A DNA stretch of 12,204 bases from Kiloniellaceae bacterium (GTDB lineage Bacteria; Pseudomonadota; Alphaproteobacteria; Kiloniellales; Kiloniellaceae), in the NCBI GenBank assembly GCA_021776145.1, contig JAJFGM010000506.1, positions 1-12,204 of the forward strand. Reading direction: 5' to 3'. The position numbers and the translations under genes are program-made. The notes beneath the pieces were generated by a model that saw nothing but the letters and a program-made list of their open reading frames with translations, did not search any database and was not told the origin of the DNA. Positions within the stretch are counted from its first letter, which is position 1. Each line of letters opens with the position of its first letter. This document shows, piece by piece, positions 1 to 7,275 of the stretch.

Positions 1-82
1 CGCGGCCGATCGCGCACTCGAACTCCCGCGCCCCGAAAGTGGCCCGCCAAACGCCCTGCTCGCAATAGGTGATCAAATCCAT
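1..82 (-). CDS. 5' end of an unidentified protein, running off the left edge
   Basis: On the minus strand an ATG at 82 opens a frame that stays open to base 1, giving 27 codons that begin MDLITYCEQGVW and continue into a charged, aromatic-rich stretch. An AAGG motif lies 5 nt upstream of the ATG, a well placed Shine-Dalgarno. The frame has no stop down to the edge, and it runs in the same direction as the next gene, about 107 nt away, so the two may be co-transcribed. I do not recognise the product, and 27 residues are too few to assign a family. A competing plus-strand frame (about 2-193) has no start codon in view and a composition less like a protein. Confidence 0.42.
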   Translation of the reverse strand, partial: MDLITYCEQGVWRATFGAREFECAIGR

Positions 83-189
83 GACGACCTTATAACGACA
101 GGCGGTGTTTCTGCCCAGACCCTGGCGAGGTCCGGACGGACCGCCTTAAAGTCGAAGCTTGGTTCGTGCCGGTCTCGCATTCGCCCGAG

Positions 190-1401
190 CTAATTCGTCG
201 CCTCTTCCCTAAGGTCGCGGTCCCCAACGGCATCGCCCTGGTCGGCATCGAATCGAGCCTTGGCCAAGGACTGGTATTTGTCGAGCGCGTTGAGCATTTG
301 CTGTGTGAATTCACCTTCCCCAAGAGCGGCCTGCGGCAGCACGGCGCCACCAGCAGTGCTGCCGACGGCGCTAGGGATTGAAACAGCATGCGATATCGGT
401 GGATTGGAATTGATTCGTCCCTGCCAATCCTGCTCGCGCAGTGGAATGGCCTTGGCGGCATCGGCCGATGCCGCCTTGGCTAGGGGCTCGGCGGGTGCCG
501 ATGGGCTTGTGCCTGCTGCTGCCGTCAGGCTGGCTTGGCTGCCCACATCGCGCAGGTCTGCGAGGAAAGCGCCGAGCGCCGCTTTGCCCGTCAACTGCGT
601 GTTCAGCGTGGCGGGTTCGACCGCCTCGGACAGCGAATCCGTGCCGGCGGCGCCATAAGCGGCCATGGCGGACGCGAACTGGGCGTGATTCGGCGCTTGC
701 GGGACGCGCCGAGTCCCGAATGCTGCCGTGTCGGCATTTTCCTTCGTGGGTGCCGAACTTTCGGTTATGGGCATTTCGGCCGCCGCCGCACCGGCGACAG
801 GCCCGCCGGTTTTCTGCGCCAAGGCGGCTTGCTGCCTTGCGTCAGCCATCCCGCTCTCGCCTGTCTCGGGCCGGCTCGAAAGGCCGGCGACCTCAATCAA
901 GGTTTCACCGATGTCGTTGCCGGCAATCTCACTCACAACCGTTTCGACGATGGAAGAGACGAAACCGAGGGGACCGCCGAACAGCGCGCCGCCAAAGATC
1001 TTGGCCGGTGCCGAGATCTGATCGCCCGTGATGTCGCGATAGAAGGCTGATACCACCGGGATGTGCTGTAGCGGGTTGACCAGATCGAGCAAATCGTCAA
1101 AGGAAAATTGCCCGCCATCCGGAGCCGCCGGCGCAAGGAACTCGATACGTTCGAGTTCGGTCCCGGATTGTCGCCATGCCGCATTGGGAAGATTTTCGAT
1201 CGAAGCTTGTGTCGTGCCAGAGGCCGGCGCCGCGGCCGTCGCCTGCGATCCCGCCGACGTATTATGCGCTACGACAGACTGTTGCCGACCCAGCTGCGAC
1301 GCGCGCGGACGCACTGCATCGCCCGACTTGCCGCTCCAAGCCGGATCGAAACGGCCGACCACCGGCCTCTGAAATTGCTGTATGGCGCTATCTGAACTCA
1401 T
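190..1401 (-). CDS. Ala-rich hypothetical protein with a Gly-zipper-like hydrophobic core
   Basis: This is a 403-residue protein of unknown function. I chose the ATG at 1401 because GGAGGG sits just upstream; an in-frame TTG at 1458 would add 19 residues with no good ribosome site. Three zones are visible. Residues 1-95 are polar and Ala/Gln/Ser-rich, and probably disordered. Residues about 99-171 form the only ordered-looking part: an acidic-hydrophobic start (FSFDDLLDLVNPLQ), then HIPVVSAFYRDITGD, then a Gly-rich hydrophobic run (GGALFGGPLGFVSS) that could pack as a glycine-zipper helix pair. The remainder is again Ala/Pro/Ser-rich, with a helical tail near the C-terminus (FTQQMLNALDKYQSLAKAR). 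There is no signal peptide and no catalytic motif. I recall similar central segments in uncharacterised alphaproteobacterial proteins, but this was not checked. A scaffold or membrane-associated role is possible but unproven. The coding strand is supported by composition; plus-strand frames here are Arg-rich shadows. Confidence 0.72.
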   Translation of the reverse strand: MSSDSAIQQFQRPVVGRFDPAWSGKSGDAVRPRASQLGRQQSVVAHNTSAGSQATAAAPASGTTQASIENLPNAAWRQSGTELERIEFLAPAAPDGGQFSFDDLLDLVNPLQHIPVVSAFYRDITGDQISAPAKIFGGALFGGPLGFVSSIVETVVSEIAGNDIGETLIEVAGLSSRPETGESGMADARQQAALAQKTGGPVAGAAAAEMPITESSAPTKENADTAAFGTRRVPQAPNHAQFASAMAAYGAAGTDSLSEAVEPATLNTQLTGKAALGAFLADLRDVGSQASLTAAAGTSPSAPAEPLAKAASADAAKAIPLREQDWQGRINSNPPISHAVSIPSAVGSTAGGAVLPQAALGEGEFTQQMLNALDKYQSLAKARFDADQGDAVGDRDLREEATN

Positions 1402-1566
1402 TGGCCCTCCGTGCGCGTACCATGCAACAAGGAGGCCAGAGCTAAGTAATTGAAACAAAAAAAGTTGTTTTCGCCCGTGCGCTGATGCGGCGATCCTTGC
1501 CCGGCAGGACTTGCCGCCCTTGGCAGAGCCGTGTCGGGGTTACCGCGCGGCACGCGGCCGCGGTTG
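1402..1566. other. Intergenic gap between ribA and the hypothetical gene
   Basis: No gene is visible in this 165-nt stretch. On the minus strand it carries GC-rich inverted repeats just after the ribA stop (ACCGCG pairing with CGCGGT) and then a T7 run inside an AAACAA/TTGTTT inverted repeat around 1449-1468. The AT-rich block could be part of a weak terminator for ribA or promoter-proximal sequence for the downstream hypothetical gene. No convincing -35/-10 pair is visible. Confidence 0.3.
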
Positions 1567-2715
1567 TCAGAATAGATGGCCGAGGCGGGCGGCCTTGGTG
1601 GCAAGGTAGAACTCGTTGTGGCCATTGGCGGGGAAACTGTGCGGCACGCGCTCCGCAACCTCGATCCCGCAGCGCTCCAAAGCGGCTATTTTCTGAGGGT
1701 TGTTGGTCATCAAACGGACTTTCGAATGGCCGAGTTGGCGCAGCATTTCGGCGGCCGGCAGGTAATGCCGCTCGTCGGCGTCGAAACCGATGGTTTCGTT
1801 GGCCTCGGCTGTGTCCGCGCCGTCGTCCTGCAGTGCGTAGGCCCGCAACTTGTTGATCAAGCCGATGCCCCGGCCCTCTTGGTTGAGGTAGAGAATGGCG
1901 CCGCTCCCGGCGGCGCCGATCGCGTGTATGGCGCCGCGCAGCTGGTCGCCGCAATCGCATCGCAAAGAGCCCAGAAGATCGCCGGTGAAGCATTCCGAGT
2001 GCAGCCGGACCAGAAGCGGCGATTCGGTGCTGGGAGTCCCGATAATCAGCGCCAGATGTTCGACGCCGCCGTCCTCCGGTCGAAAAGCGATCACCCGGGT
2101 GTCTTCGGCGCCCTCAAGAGGCACGCGCGCCTCGGCGACAGGGCGCAGGGCGCGGGCCGTGACCAGTCGATAGGCGGCGACATCGTCGGCCGCCACCCGC
2201 AGCAGGTCATGCGCGACCGCCCAATCGGCCGCCGTGGCCTTGTCGTCGAGGGCAAGTTCGACAATGAGAGCCGAGGGTAAAAGACGCGCCAGTTTGGCAA
2301 GATCGATGGCGGCCGCGCTGAGACCTTGCGGGGCCGGCACGGTGGTCGAACGTCGCAGCTTGGTGGAGTCCGTCCGCGCCGGATCGGACAGCTCAGCAAT
2401 GCGTTCGGCCTGACGGTCGAGTAACGCCAAGGCAATCACGCCGCCGGAAGCAGGCTGGAGCGGCAGTCCCAGGGCCGCCGCGCGGCGCTCGGTCAATAGC
2501 AAAAGTGGCTGCGACCTCGGTCCGGCCAAGTGGATCAGCGCCGTCAGTCCGGCATTGCTAATGGTTTCGGCGGCCTGCACCAAGGCGGCACGGCCGTCAT
2601 GCCCTTCCATCACGATCGGCGCCCCGCAGCGCAGATCGGCTAACGCACGCTCGACCGATCGCTGCACCGCTCGGTCACTGGGCGCCGCGGTGACATTGGT
2701 GGCCCGCAACTGCAT
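1567..2715 (-). CDS. ribA: GTP cyclohydrolase II with degenerate N-terminal RibB-like half
   Basis: GTP cyclohydrolase II opens the imidazole ring of GTP to give 2,5-diamino-6-ribosylamino-4(3H)-pyrimidinone 5'-phosphate, formate and pyrophosphate, the entry step of riboflavin, FMN and FAD synthesis in the cytoplasm. The C-terminal half (about 190-382 of 382) is unmistakable. Zinc ligands Cys242, Cys253 and Cys255 keep the C-x10-C-x-C spacing of E. coli RibA (54/65/67). NQEGRGIGL at 278-286 is the nucleotide-binding motif, Tyr293 matches catalytic Tyr105 by spacing, and Asp314 and Arg316 match Asp126 and Arg128. The first ~190 residues sit where RibBA proteins carry DHBP synthase, but the acidic D-x-E-x-R-E-N-E-G-D active-site motif is absent, so that half is probably inactive or structural. 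The ATG at 2715 is chosen by length and N-terminal fit; its ribosome site is weak. The gene stands alone, not in a rib operon. Confidence 0.95.
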   Translation of the reverse strand: MQLRATNVTAAPSDRAVQRSVERALADLRCGAPIVMEGHDGRAALVQAAETISNAGLTALIHLAGPRSQPLLLLTERRAAALGLPLQPASGGVIALALLDRQAERIAELSDPARTDSTKLRRSTTVPAPQGLSAAAIDLAKLARLLPSALIVELALDDKATAADWAVAHDLLRVAADDVAAYRLVTARALRPVAEARVPLEGAEDTRVIAFRPEDGGVEHLALIIGTPSTESPLLVRLHSECFTGDLLGSLRCDCGDQLRGAIHAIGAAGSGAILYLNQEGRGIGLINKLRAYALQDDGADTAEANETIGFDADERHYLPAAEMLRQLGHSKVRLMTNNPQKIAALERCGIEVAERVPHSFPANGHNEFYLATKAARLGHLF

Positions 2716-2905
2716 GAGTTACTTTTAGATAGAGTTCTGGTTCAAGTCACGCTTCATGGCGATCGCCGTGAAGCGGCCTATTTCCTACTTGGGTCGGCGC
2801 GGTCTAACGTCAAACGACATTCGCAAGACTGGCGAGCCCGTCGGGGATCGTTCAAACTGCAGCGTGGACAAGAAATCAACCGACGCCAGGAAAGAGATTG
2901 CCGGG

Positions 2906-3796
2906 ATGGAGACATCGCCCAACGTTTTCAGGGACTACGACCAAACAGCGCTGGACCGGCAGTTGAACCTGCGCGCCCGCTGGCCGGAACACGCCGATTT
3001 TTTTGCGCGTTGGTCCCGCGAGTCGGCGGCGCTTTGCCAGAGACTGACATGTCATCTGAACGTGCCTTACGGGGACACGGCGTTGCAAAAGCTCGATATT
3101 TTCCCGTCGGCAACGCCGCGAACACCGATCCTGGTGTTCATCCATGGAGGCTACTGGCAAGGGCGCGATAAGGAGGAGTTCAACTTTCTGGCCGCACCCT
3201 TTGTCGCCGCCGGTATCGCCTTTGCATCCATGAATTACGACTTGGCGCCGCAGGTTTCAGTCGAGGAGATGGTTCGGCAGACCCGTCGCGCCTTGTGCTG
3301 GCTCTACCGAAACGCCGACGACTACGGCATCGACCGCCAGCGGATTTTTGTTTGCGGGCACTCGGCGGGCGGCCACTTGGCAACCATGGCGGCGCTCACG
3401 GACTGGTCGCTTGAGTCCGCGGATCTGCCACCGCGCCTGTTGAGCGGCGCAGCCTCGATCTCCGGCCTTTACGAGTTGGAAGCGGTCCGCCTCAGCTATC
3501 ACAACGAGGTCCTCAACCTCGACGCCGACATGGCACGGCGGATAAGTCCACGGTTTGCCACACCCAACTGGGCTGCACCGTTGTTCTGCGCTGTAGGTTT
3601 GGAAGAAACCGCGGAGTTTCTGCGCCAGCAACAGGATTTTGCGGTGACATGGCGGGCGGCCGGCCACAAGGTCGAAACCGTCGAACTGCCCGGCCACACT
3701 CATTTCACCATCCTTGACGCCATGGCCGATACGACGGATAGCCTCTGCGCCGCCTTGCGGGAGCGCGTACTGAGTGATCCTATTGAACCGGTTTGA
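2906..3796 (+). CDS. Alpha/beta hydrolase, kynurenine-formamidase/esterase-like
   Basis: This 296-residue serine hydrolase belongs to the arylformamidase/BD-FAE-like branch of alpha/beta hydrolases. The oxyanion-hole motif HGGYW is at 80-84, the nucleophile elbow GHSAGGH places the catalytic Ser at 153, and GHTHF near 263-267 supplies the catalytic His (264 or 266). The acid is less certain; Glu/Asp residues around VGLEETAEFL are candidates. The start YDQTALDRQLNLRARWPEH is typical of this family. I chose ATG 2906, preceded by AAAGAG at a 9-nt spacing. The in-frame ATG at 2756 would add 50 atypical, charged residues and has no ribosome site. No signal peptide is visible, so it is probably cytoplasmic. 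Formylkynurenine hydrolysis is the nearest named activity, but no other tryptophan-catabolism gene is in view, so the substrate is open. It diverges from ribA and precedes the response regulator by 97 nt. Confidence 0.87.
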   Translation: METSPNVFRDYDQTALDRQLNLRARWPEHADFFARWSRESAALCQRLTCHLNVPYGDTALQKLDIFPSATPRTPILVFIHGGYWQGRDKEEFNFLAAPFVAAGIAFASMNYDLAPQVSVEEMVRQTRRALCWLYRNADDYGIDRQRIFVCGHSAGGHLATMAALTDWSLESADLPPRLLSGAASISGLYELEAVRLSYHNEVLNLDADMARRISPRFATPNWAAPLFCAVGLEETAEFLRQQQDFAVTWRAAGHKVETVELPGHTHFTILDAMADTTDSLCAALRERVLSDPIEPV

Positions 3797-3835
3797 TCGA
3801 TTAGAAGCCGTGAAGCCGCGCCTGGGAGCTCATTC

Positions 3836-3864
3836 TTGTACCCCTTACCATCCGATGCTATCTG
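3836..3864 (+). promoter_or_regulatory. Possible sigma70-type promoter for the response regulator
   Basis: TTGTAC (3836-3841) and TATCTG (3859-3864) are separated by 17 nt and lie about 30 nt before the GTG start. Each box matches only about half of the consensus, so this is weak support. A start near 3871 would leave a short leader carrying the AGGAGA ribosome site. Confidence 0.22.
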
Positions 3865-3893
3865 ATGAACAGCCTTTCGCAGGAGAAACATAA

Positions 3894-4589
3894 GTGAGCA
3901 ACGGAGCCGGCAAGAAGATCCTCTTGATCGATGACGACGATGCTTTGCGACATTCGCTGTGTGAGCAGCTGCAACTGCATGAAGAGTTTGAAACGATCGA
4001 GGCGGATACCGCAACGCGTGGCATGGAATTGGCGAAGTCGGAATATTTCGACGCCATTCTCCTCGATGTCGGCCTGCCTGACATCGACGGACGAGAAGTT
4101 TGCCGCCTGATGCGGCGCAACGGGGTAAAGTCGCCGATCATCATGCTGACGGCGGCGGAATCCGATGCCGATACCATTTTGGCGCTTGACGCCGGTGCCA
4201 ATGACTACGTCACCAAACCCTTCAAGCTGGGGGTTTTGCTGGCCCGGCTGCGAGCGCAACTGCGCCAGCACGAGCAGAGCGAGGACGCGGTCTTCACTAT
4301 CGGCCCCTACACATTTCGCCCCAGCGCCAAGATTCTGGTGCATGGAGAGAACAAGAAAAAGGTTCGCCTCACCGAGAAAGAGACCTCGATTCTCAAGTAC
4401 CTTTATCGCAGCGGTGCTTCCGTCGTCGGTCGCGAAGTTCTGCTCGGCGAAGTTTGGGGCTACAATGCCGGCGTCACGACACATACCTTGGAAACCCATG
4501 TTTACAGACTGCGGCAAAAGATCGAGAACGACCCCTCCAACGCCGAAATCCTGGTGACCGAACCCGGTGGCTATCGTCTCGTACCCTGA
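3894..4589 (+). CDS. OmpR/PhoB-family response regulator (winged-helix DNA-binding)
   Basis: A 231-residue two-component transcription regulator. The receiver domain (about 8-122) has acidic-pocket residues Asp13-Asp15, phospho-acceptor Asp58 in ILLDVGLPD, Thr86 in IIMLTAAES and Lys108 in DYVTKPF, so all phosphorylation residues are intact. The C-terminal Trans_Reg_C winged helix (about 132-230) shows the usual LTEKE..ILKYLY start, the recognition helix around THTLETHVYRLRQKIE, and the terminal GGYRLVP wing. Translation starts at GTG 3894, with AGGAGA 7 nt upstream. No histidine kinase gene is adjacent, so it is an orphan regulator here; its sensor may lie elsewhere. Targets are unknown. The gene lies about 1.6 kb upstream of the MBL/cyclase genes, with an opposing transporter in between. 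Confidence 0.94.
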   Translation: MSNGAGKKILLIDDDDALRHSLCEQLQLHEEFETIEADTATRGMELAKSEYFDAILLDVGLPDIDGREVCRLMRRNGVKSPIIMLTAAESDADTILALDAGANDYVTKPFKLGVLLARLRAQLRQHEQSEDAVFTIGPYTFRPSAKILVHGENKKKVRLTEKETSILKYLYRSGASVVGREVLLGEVWGYNAGVTTHTLETHVYRLRQKIENDPSNAEILVTEPGGYRLVP

Positions 4590-4638
4590 CGCGGGCCCCG
4601 CTAACAGATAATCCGCGAAACCTTGGGTGTAATACCGT

Positions 4639-4676
4639 GGCGCCCCACAGCGGCGCATGCGGCGCTCATTTTTCTT
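4639..4676 (+). terminator. Possible intrinsic terminator after the response regulator
   Basis: GGCGCC (4639-4644) can pair with GGCGCT (4661-4666), with one G-U pair, across a 16-nt loop that has its own GCATGC palindrome. CATTTTTCTT follows directly. The site lies 50 nt beyond the regulator stop and overlaps the last codon of the convergent transporter. The stem is short, so confidence is limited. Confidence 0.35.
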
Positions 4677-5889
4677 GCAGCCGCGTCAAGCGCCACCCCA
4701 GGAACAACGCGACGATCAGGCCGAAACTGGTTACCGAGCCGAAGATTGGCGCCGCCAGGGACCAGGCGCCGGTCAGCTTGAAAGCCTGGGCTAGAAGTAC
4801 CGGCCCGATCAAAACCCCCAGATTGCGGCCGGTCATGACAAAACCAAAGGCCCCGGCGATGCCGCGACCTCGCGCCAAAATAGCGCTGGGCATAGCGAAC
4901 AGACAAGTCGGTACAATTCCCGCGCCGCAGCCATAAACGACCAATGAGAGGACACCGCCAAGACCACCGCCTGTGTAGGGCAGAAGCCACCAAACAGCGG
5001 CTTGCGCCGCCATTGAAAGGGCGAGAAGCAGCCCCAGCGGAACACCCATGCGCAGCAGCATCCCGGTAACGATACAAAACACCATAACCAGGACCACCGG
5101 TATCAGATAACCGATGACAGCCCCTGAAACCGCTAAATCGTGCATTTCCACCAGATACAGCGGCAGCCAGGTCATATAGGCGAAATACTGACACGACCAT
5201 GACATGAAAACGGTGGCCGTCATGAGAAGCGCGATCCGTTGGCGCCGAGAAATTGCGGGCGGTGCGACGGTCGATTGGCTGTCGGAAGCGTCGGTTGCGG
5301 GCTGGCGGGCCGAGAAGTCAACACGGCCACTGCGAGCCAGTTGCCACGTCCAGACAGAAAACACAATTGCGCCGGCCATGCCCAGCCACCACAGAAGTTG
5401 CCAGCCATAGCTGCCAAGGGCTGCCGGTGCCAGAAGGATGGCCAAGACCTGGCCGACGGGAATCCATGTGGCGGTGAGACCTATCACCAGCGGCAGCCGC
5501 CGGGTCGAGGCGTTGGCATTGGCCAAAACCGGGCCGACTATGGCAAGCGCGGCGAAGGCGATTCCCTCGAGCGCCCGCCCGGCGAGAAACACGCCGCCCT
5601 GTTCCGGCCAGATCAGCCCCAAAGCGTTTCCGCAGATGAACACGCCCATGGCCGCGTAAATTGGCTTCAAGGCGTCGCTTCGCTCGATGACGCGGCCCAG
5701 CCAAAGCGAGAGGATCAGGCCGGCTAGGGCATAGACCGACATGAAGGCGCCGGCTAAAAATCGATCATACGCGTGACGCTCAAGCAGAACCGGCAGGACA
5801 ACCGGCAGCTTGAATTGCTGATAAGCCGCAAAAAAGGCGAGGCCAAGGCCAAGGCCGATGCCGGCCAGATTGGAACGCTGCGATACCAC
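4666..5889 (-). CDS. Major facilitator superfamily transporter (CynX/NimT-like)
   Basis: A 407-residue inner-membrane secondary transporter. About twelve hydrophobic segments are visible in a 6+6 layout. They are split by a polar central loop near residues 190-218 (Arg/Ser/Asp/Pro-rich), as in the MFS fold. The loop after TM2 carries a degenerate MFS motif A (LWLGRVIERSDALKP). The second half contains YFAYMTWLPLYL and a conserved-looking GRGIAGAFGFVMTGRNLGV stretch. The overall look is that of the CynX/NimT-like MFS group, which includes cyanate- and nitroimidazole-related transporters, but the substrate cannot be read from sequence. Translation begins at GTG 5889, the first start in the frame; GGGGA lies 5 nt upstream, and a stronger AGGAGG sits about 19 nt upstream, too far for normal use. 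It is monocistronic, convergent with the response regulator and divergent from the MBL gene. Confidence 0.88.
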   Translation of the reverse strand: MVSQRSNLAGIGLGLGLAFFAAYQQFKLPVVLPVLLERHAYDRFLAGAFMSVYALAGLILSLWLGRVIERSDALKPIYAAMGVFICGNALGLIWPEQGGVFLAGRALEGIAFAALAIVGPVLANANASTRRLPLVIGLTATWIPVGQVLAILLAPAALGSYGWQLLWWLGMAGAIVFSVWTWQLARSGRVDFSARQPATDASDSQSTVAPPAISRRQRIALLMTATVFMSWSCQYFAYMTWLPLYLVEMHDLAVSGAVIGYLIPVVLVMVFCIVTGMLLRMGVPLGLLLALSMAAQAAVWWLLPYTGGGLGGVLSLVVYGCGAGIVPTCLFAMPSAILARGRGIAGAFGFVMTGRNLGVLIGPVLLAQAFKLTGAWSLAAPIFGSVTSFGLIVALFLGWRLTRLQEK

Positions 5890-6176
5890 TCGATCCCCAA
5901 GCCGACCGCCTCCTGCCGCGGCGGCCTCCCCCTTGATACGCGTCAGCCAAGTCGTCCGGTATGCCTTAGAGAGGGGCCCACCAGCACGTCAATTTGCGGC
6001 CACGACCGAAACCTCGGATCGCGCCAGTCTGTCGAATGGCCACGGCGCCGGCAAGCGCGACACAGCCCCCGGCAAATGGGGTTTATGTGGCCAATAAGCG
6101 CCTTTTTTCAGATTTCCTTTGGGCTCGTCGGCTACAAGGCTTAAATAACAGGGTCAGGCATGGGAGCGGAATCGGT
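5890..6176. other. Divergent intergenic region, MFS / MBL hydrolase
   Basis: This 287-nt region has no convincing gene. It holds the proposed minus-strand promoter (5965-5992), and for the MBL gene a weaker plus-strand candidate: TTGGGC (6119-6124), a 16-nt spacer, and TTAAAT (6141-6146). A T6 run at 6103-6108 makes the promoter-proximal part more AT-rich than the surroundings. The frame upstream of the MBL gene is open from 5994, but its first ~60 residues lack family resemblance. Confidence 0.35.
5965..5992 (-). promoter_or_regulatory. Probable sigma70-type promoter for the MFS gene
   Basis: Reading the minus strand, TTGACG (5992-5987) and TCTAAG (5970-5965) are separated by 16 nt. They match consensus at 5/6 and 4/6 positions. 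Transcription would start near 5958, giving a leader of about 70 nt before the GTG start. Confidence 0.4.
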
Positions 6177-7010
6177 TTGGACGCGGCCCGCGATTTTTTT
6201 GTGCGCTTTTGGGGCGTCAGGGGTTCAATCTCCTGCCCCGGAGAGAAGCATCAGCGTTATGGCGGAAACACTTCCTGCCTGGAGGTACGTTGCGGTGAGC
6301 ATCTCCTGATTTTCGATGCCGGCACCGGCTTGCGGCCTCTCGGCTGCGAGTTGTCGTGCGAGGGGAAACTCGATACCGACATTTTCCTCACCCATACCCA
6401 CCACGATCATATTATCGGATTGCCTTTTTTTGGGCCGATGTTCGGCTCCAGCAATCGCATTCGTGTCTGGGCCGGCCACCTGATGCCGGCGCACAATTTG
6501 CACGACGTGTTGTGCCAGTTTATGACGGCGCCACTGTTTCCCGTGCCACCGCAAGTCTTCGCCGCCAACGTGAGCTTTCACGACTTCGAGGCCGGCGAGG
6601 ACTTGGCTCCCGCCAACGGCGTATCGATCCGCACGGCCCCCCTCAACCACCCCAATGGTGCCACGGGCTACCGCATCGAATTCGGCGGTCGGGCAATTTG
6701 TTACGTCACCGACACCGAGCACCTGCCAGGCCAGCTGAACGACGATATTCTTGGGCTGGCGGCCGGCGCCGACTATCTGATCTACGACGCGACCTACACC
6801 GACGACGAATTTCCCAGCCACGTGAATTGGGGGCATTCGACGTGGCAGGAAGGCGTTCGCCTGTGCGATGCAGCCGATGTCGAGCATTTGGTTGTTTTTC
6901 ATCATGACCCCAGTCATGACGACGAATTCATGGATCGGATTGCCAAGGAAGCCGAGGCACGGCGTCCAGGAACCGTCGTGGCGCGCGAGGGCATGGTCCT
7001 GCGTCCATGA
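6177..7010 (+). CDS. Metallo-beta-lactamase-fold hydrolase
   Basis: A 277-residue MBL-fold enzyme. The N-terminus is FVRFWGVRGSISCPG followed by RYGGNTSCLEV, a hallmark of an MBL subgroup related to RNase Z, PhnP and class II cyclic-nucleotide phosphodiesterases. Metal ligands are all present: H73-x-H75-x-D77-H78 in THTHHDH, His158 in APLNHPNG, Asp179 in YVTDTEH and a late His at 242/243 in FHHDPSHDD. FDAGTG near residue 46 is the usual first-strand Asp motif. I chose TTG 6177 because GGAGCGGA lies 8-11 nt upstream and the family fold begins a few residues later. An ATG at 5994 would add 61 unrelated residues, and GTG 6201 would start right at the fold. There is no signal peptide, so it is cytoplasmic. 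The substrate is unknown; RNA, phosphodiester or cyclic-nucleotide hydrolysis are the family precedents. It precedes the cyclase gene on the same strand. Confidence 0.85.
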   Translation: MDAARDFFVRFWGVRGSISCPGEKHQRYGGNTSCLEVRCGEHLLIFDAGTGLRPLGCELSCEGKLDTDIFLTHTHHDHIIGLPFFGPMFGSSNRIRVWAGHLMPAHNLHDVLCQFMTAPLFPVPPQVFAANVSFHDFEAGEDLAPANGVSIRTAPLNHPNGATGYRIEFGGRAICYVTDTEHLPGQLNDDILGLAAGADYLIYDATYTDDEFPSHVNWGHSTWQEGVRLCDAADVEHLVVFHHDPSHDDEFMDRIAKEAEARRPGTVVAREGMVLRP

Positions 7011-7011
7011 A

Positions 7012-7059
7012 GTCACCCGTGATGGGCGTGACGATGGGCGGCCGACGGCGAAGACGCCG
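7012..7059 (+). other. Two stem-loops just after the MBL gene
   Basis: GTCACCC at 7012 can pair with GGGCGTGAC ending at 7032 (one bulged base). CGGCG (7046-7050) pairs perfectly with CGCCG (7055-7059) around an AAGA loop. Neither is followed by a T-run, so they are not typical terminators. They may protect the 3' end of the upstream message or modulate read-through into the cyclase gene. Confidence 0.35.
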
Positions 7060-7275
7060 GTAACGTGTCGCGCACGGGAAACTGATACGGAATTTGGCCC
7101 GACCATCCCTAATATACCGGTAGGATAAACGCCAAGGGTCAGGCCCCCGCGGCGGCGGCGAGATCCATACACCGACGCCAACGGATCGGATCACCGACCT
7201 GTAAGACAACAGCGCGCAGCCTGATTTGAGGCTCCGGCAAAACAACAGCGGCCACGCGAAGAAAATCAATTGCCC
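7060..7275. other. Leader region before the cyclase gene
   Basis: No gene is visible between the stem-loops and the cyclase start. The stretch contains an AT-rich patch with an 8-bp palindrome TACCGGTA at 7115-7122, flanked by CTAATA and GGATAAA. That would suit an operator or promoter, but no clear -35/-10 pair is seen. The 265-nt gap leaves open whether the cyclase is transcribed with the MBL gene or from its own promoter. Confidence 0.25.

Noticed and set aside
1..193. Plus-strand frame open from the left edge to a stop at 193
   Set aside because: No start codon is in view, the sequence is low in hydrophobic residues near its end, and it opposes the better supported minus-strand start.
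535..1050. Plus-strand open frames opposite the Ala-rich hypothetical gene
   Set aside because: They are Arg/Gly-rich with no ribosome site. The minus-strand frame is longer, has a good ribosome site and contains a coherent hydrophobic core.
1576..2280. 234-residue plus-strand open frame inside ribA
   Set aside because: It is antisense to the catalytic half of GTP cyclohydrolase II, in which all active-site residues are present.
2756..2905. 50-residue N-terminal extension of the alpha/beta hydrolase
   Set aside because: It has no ribosome site, an atypical charged composition and no family match; the ATG at 2906 has both a ribosome site and the family N-terminus.
5994..6176. 61-residue N-terminal extension of the MBL hydrolase
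   Set aside because: The residues are Pro/Arg/Ala-rich with no family resemblance, and a ribosome site precedes TTG 6177.
6225..7181. 318-residue open frame on the minus strand opposite the MBL gene
   Set aside because: It mirrors the codon structure of the MBL gene, whose metal-binding motifs are unambiguous. The reverse frame has no recognisable domain and its length reflects GC bias.
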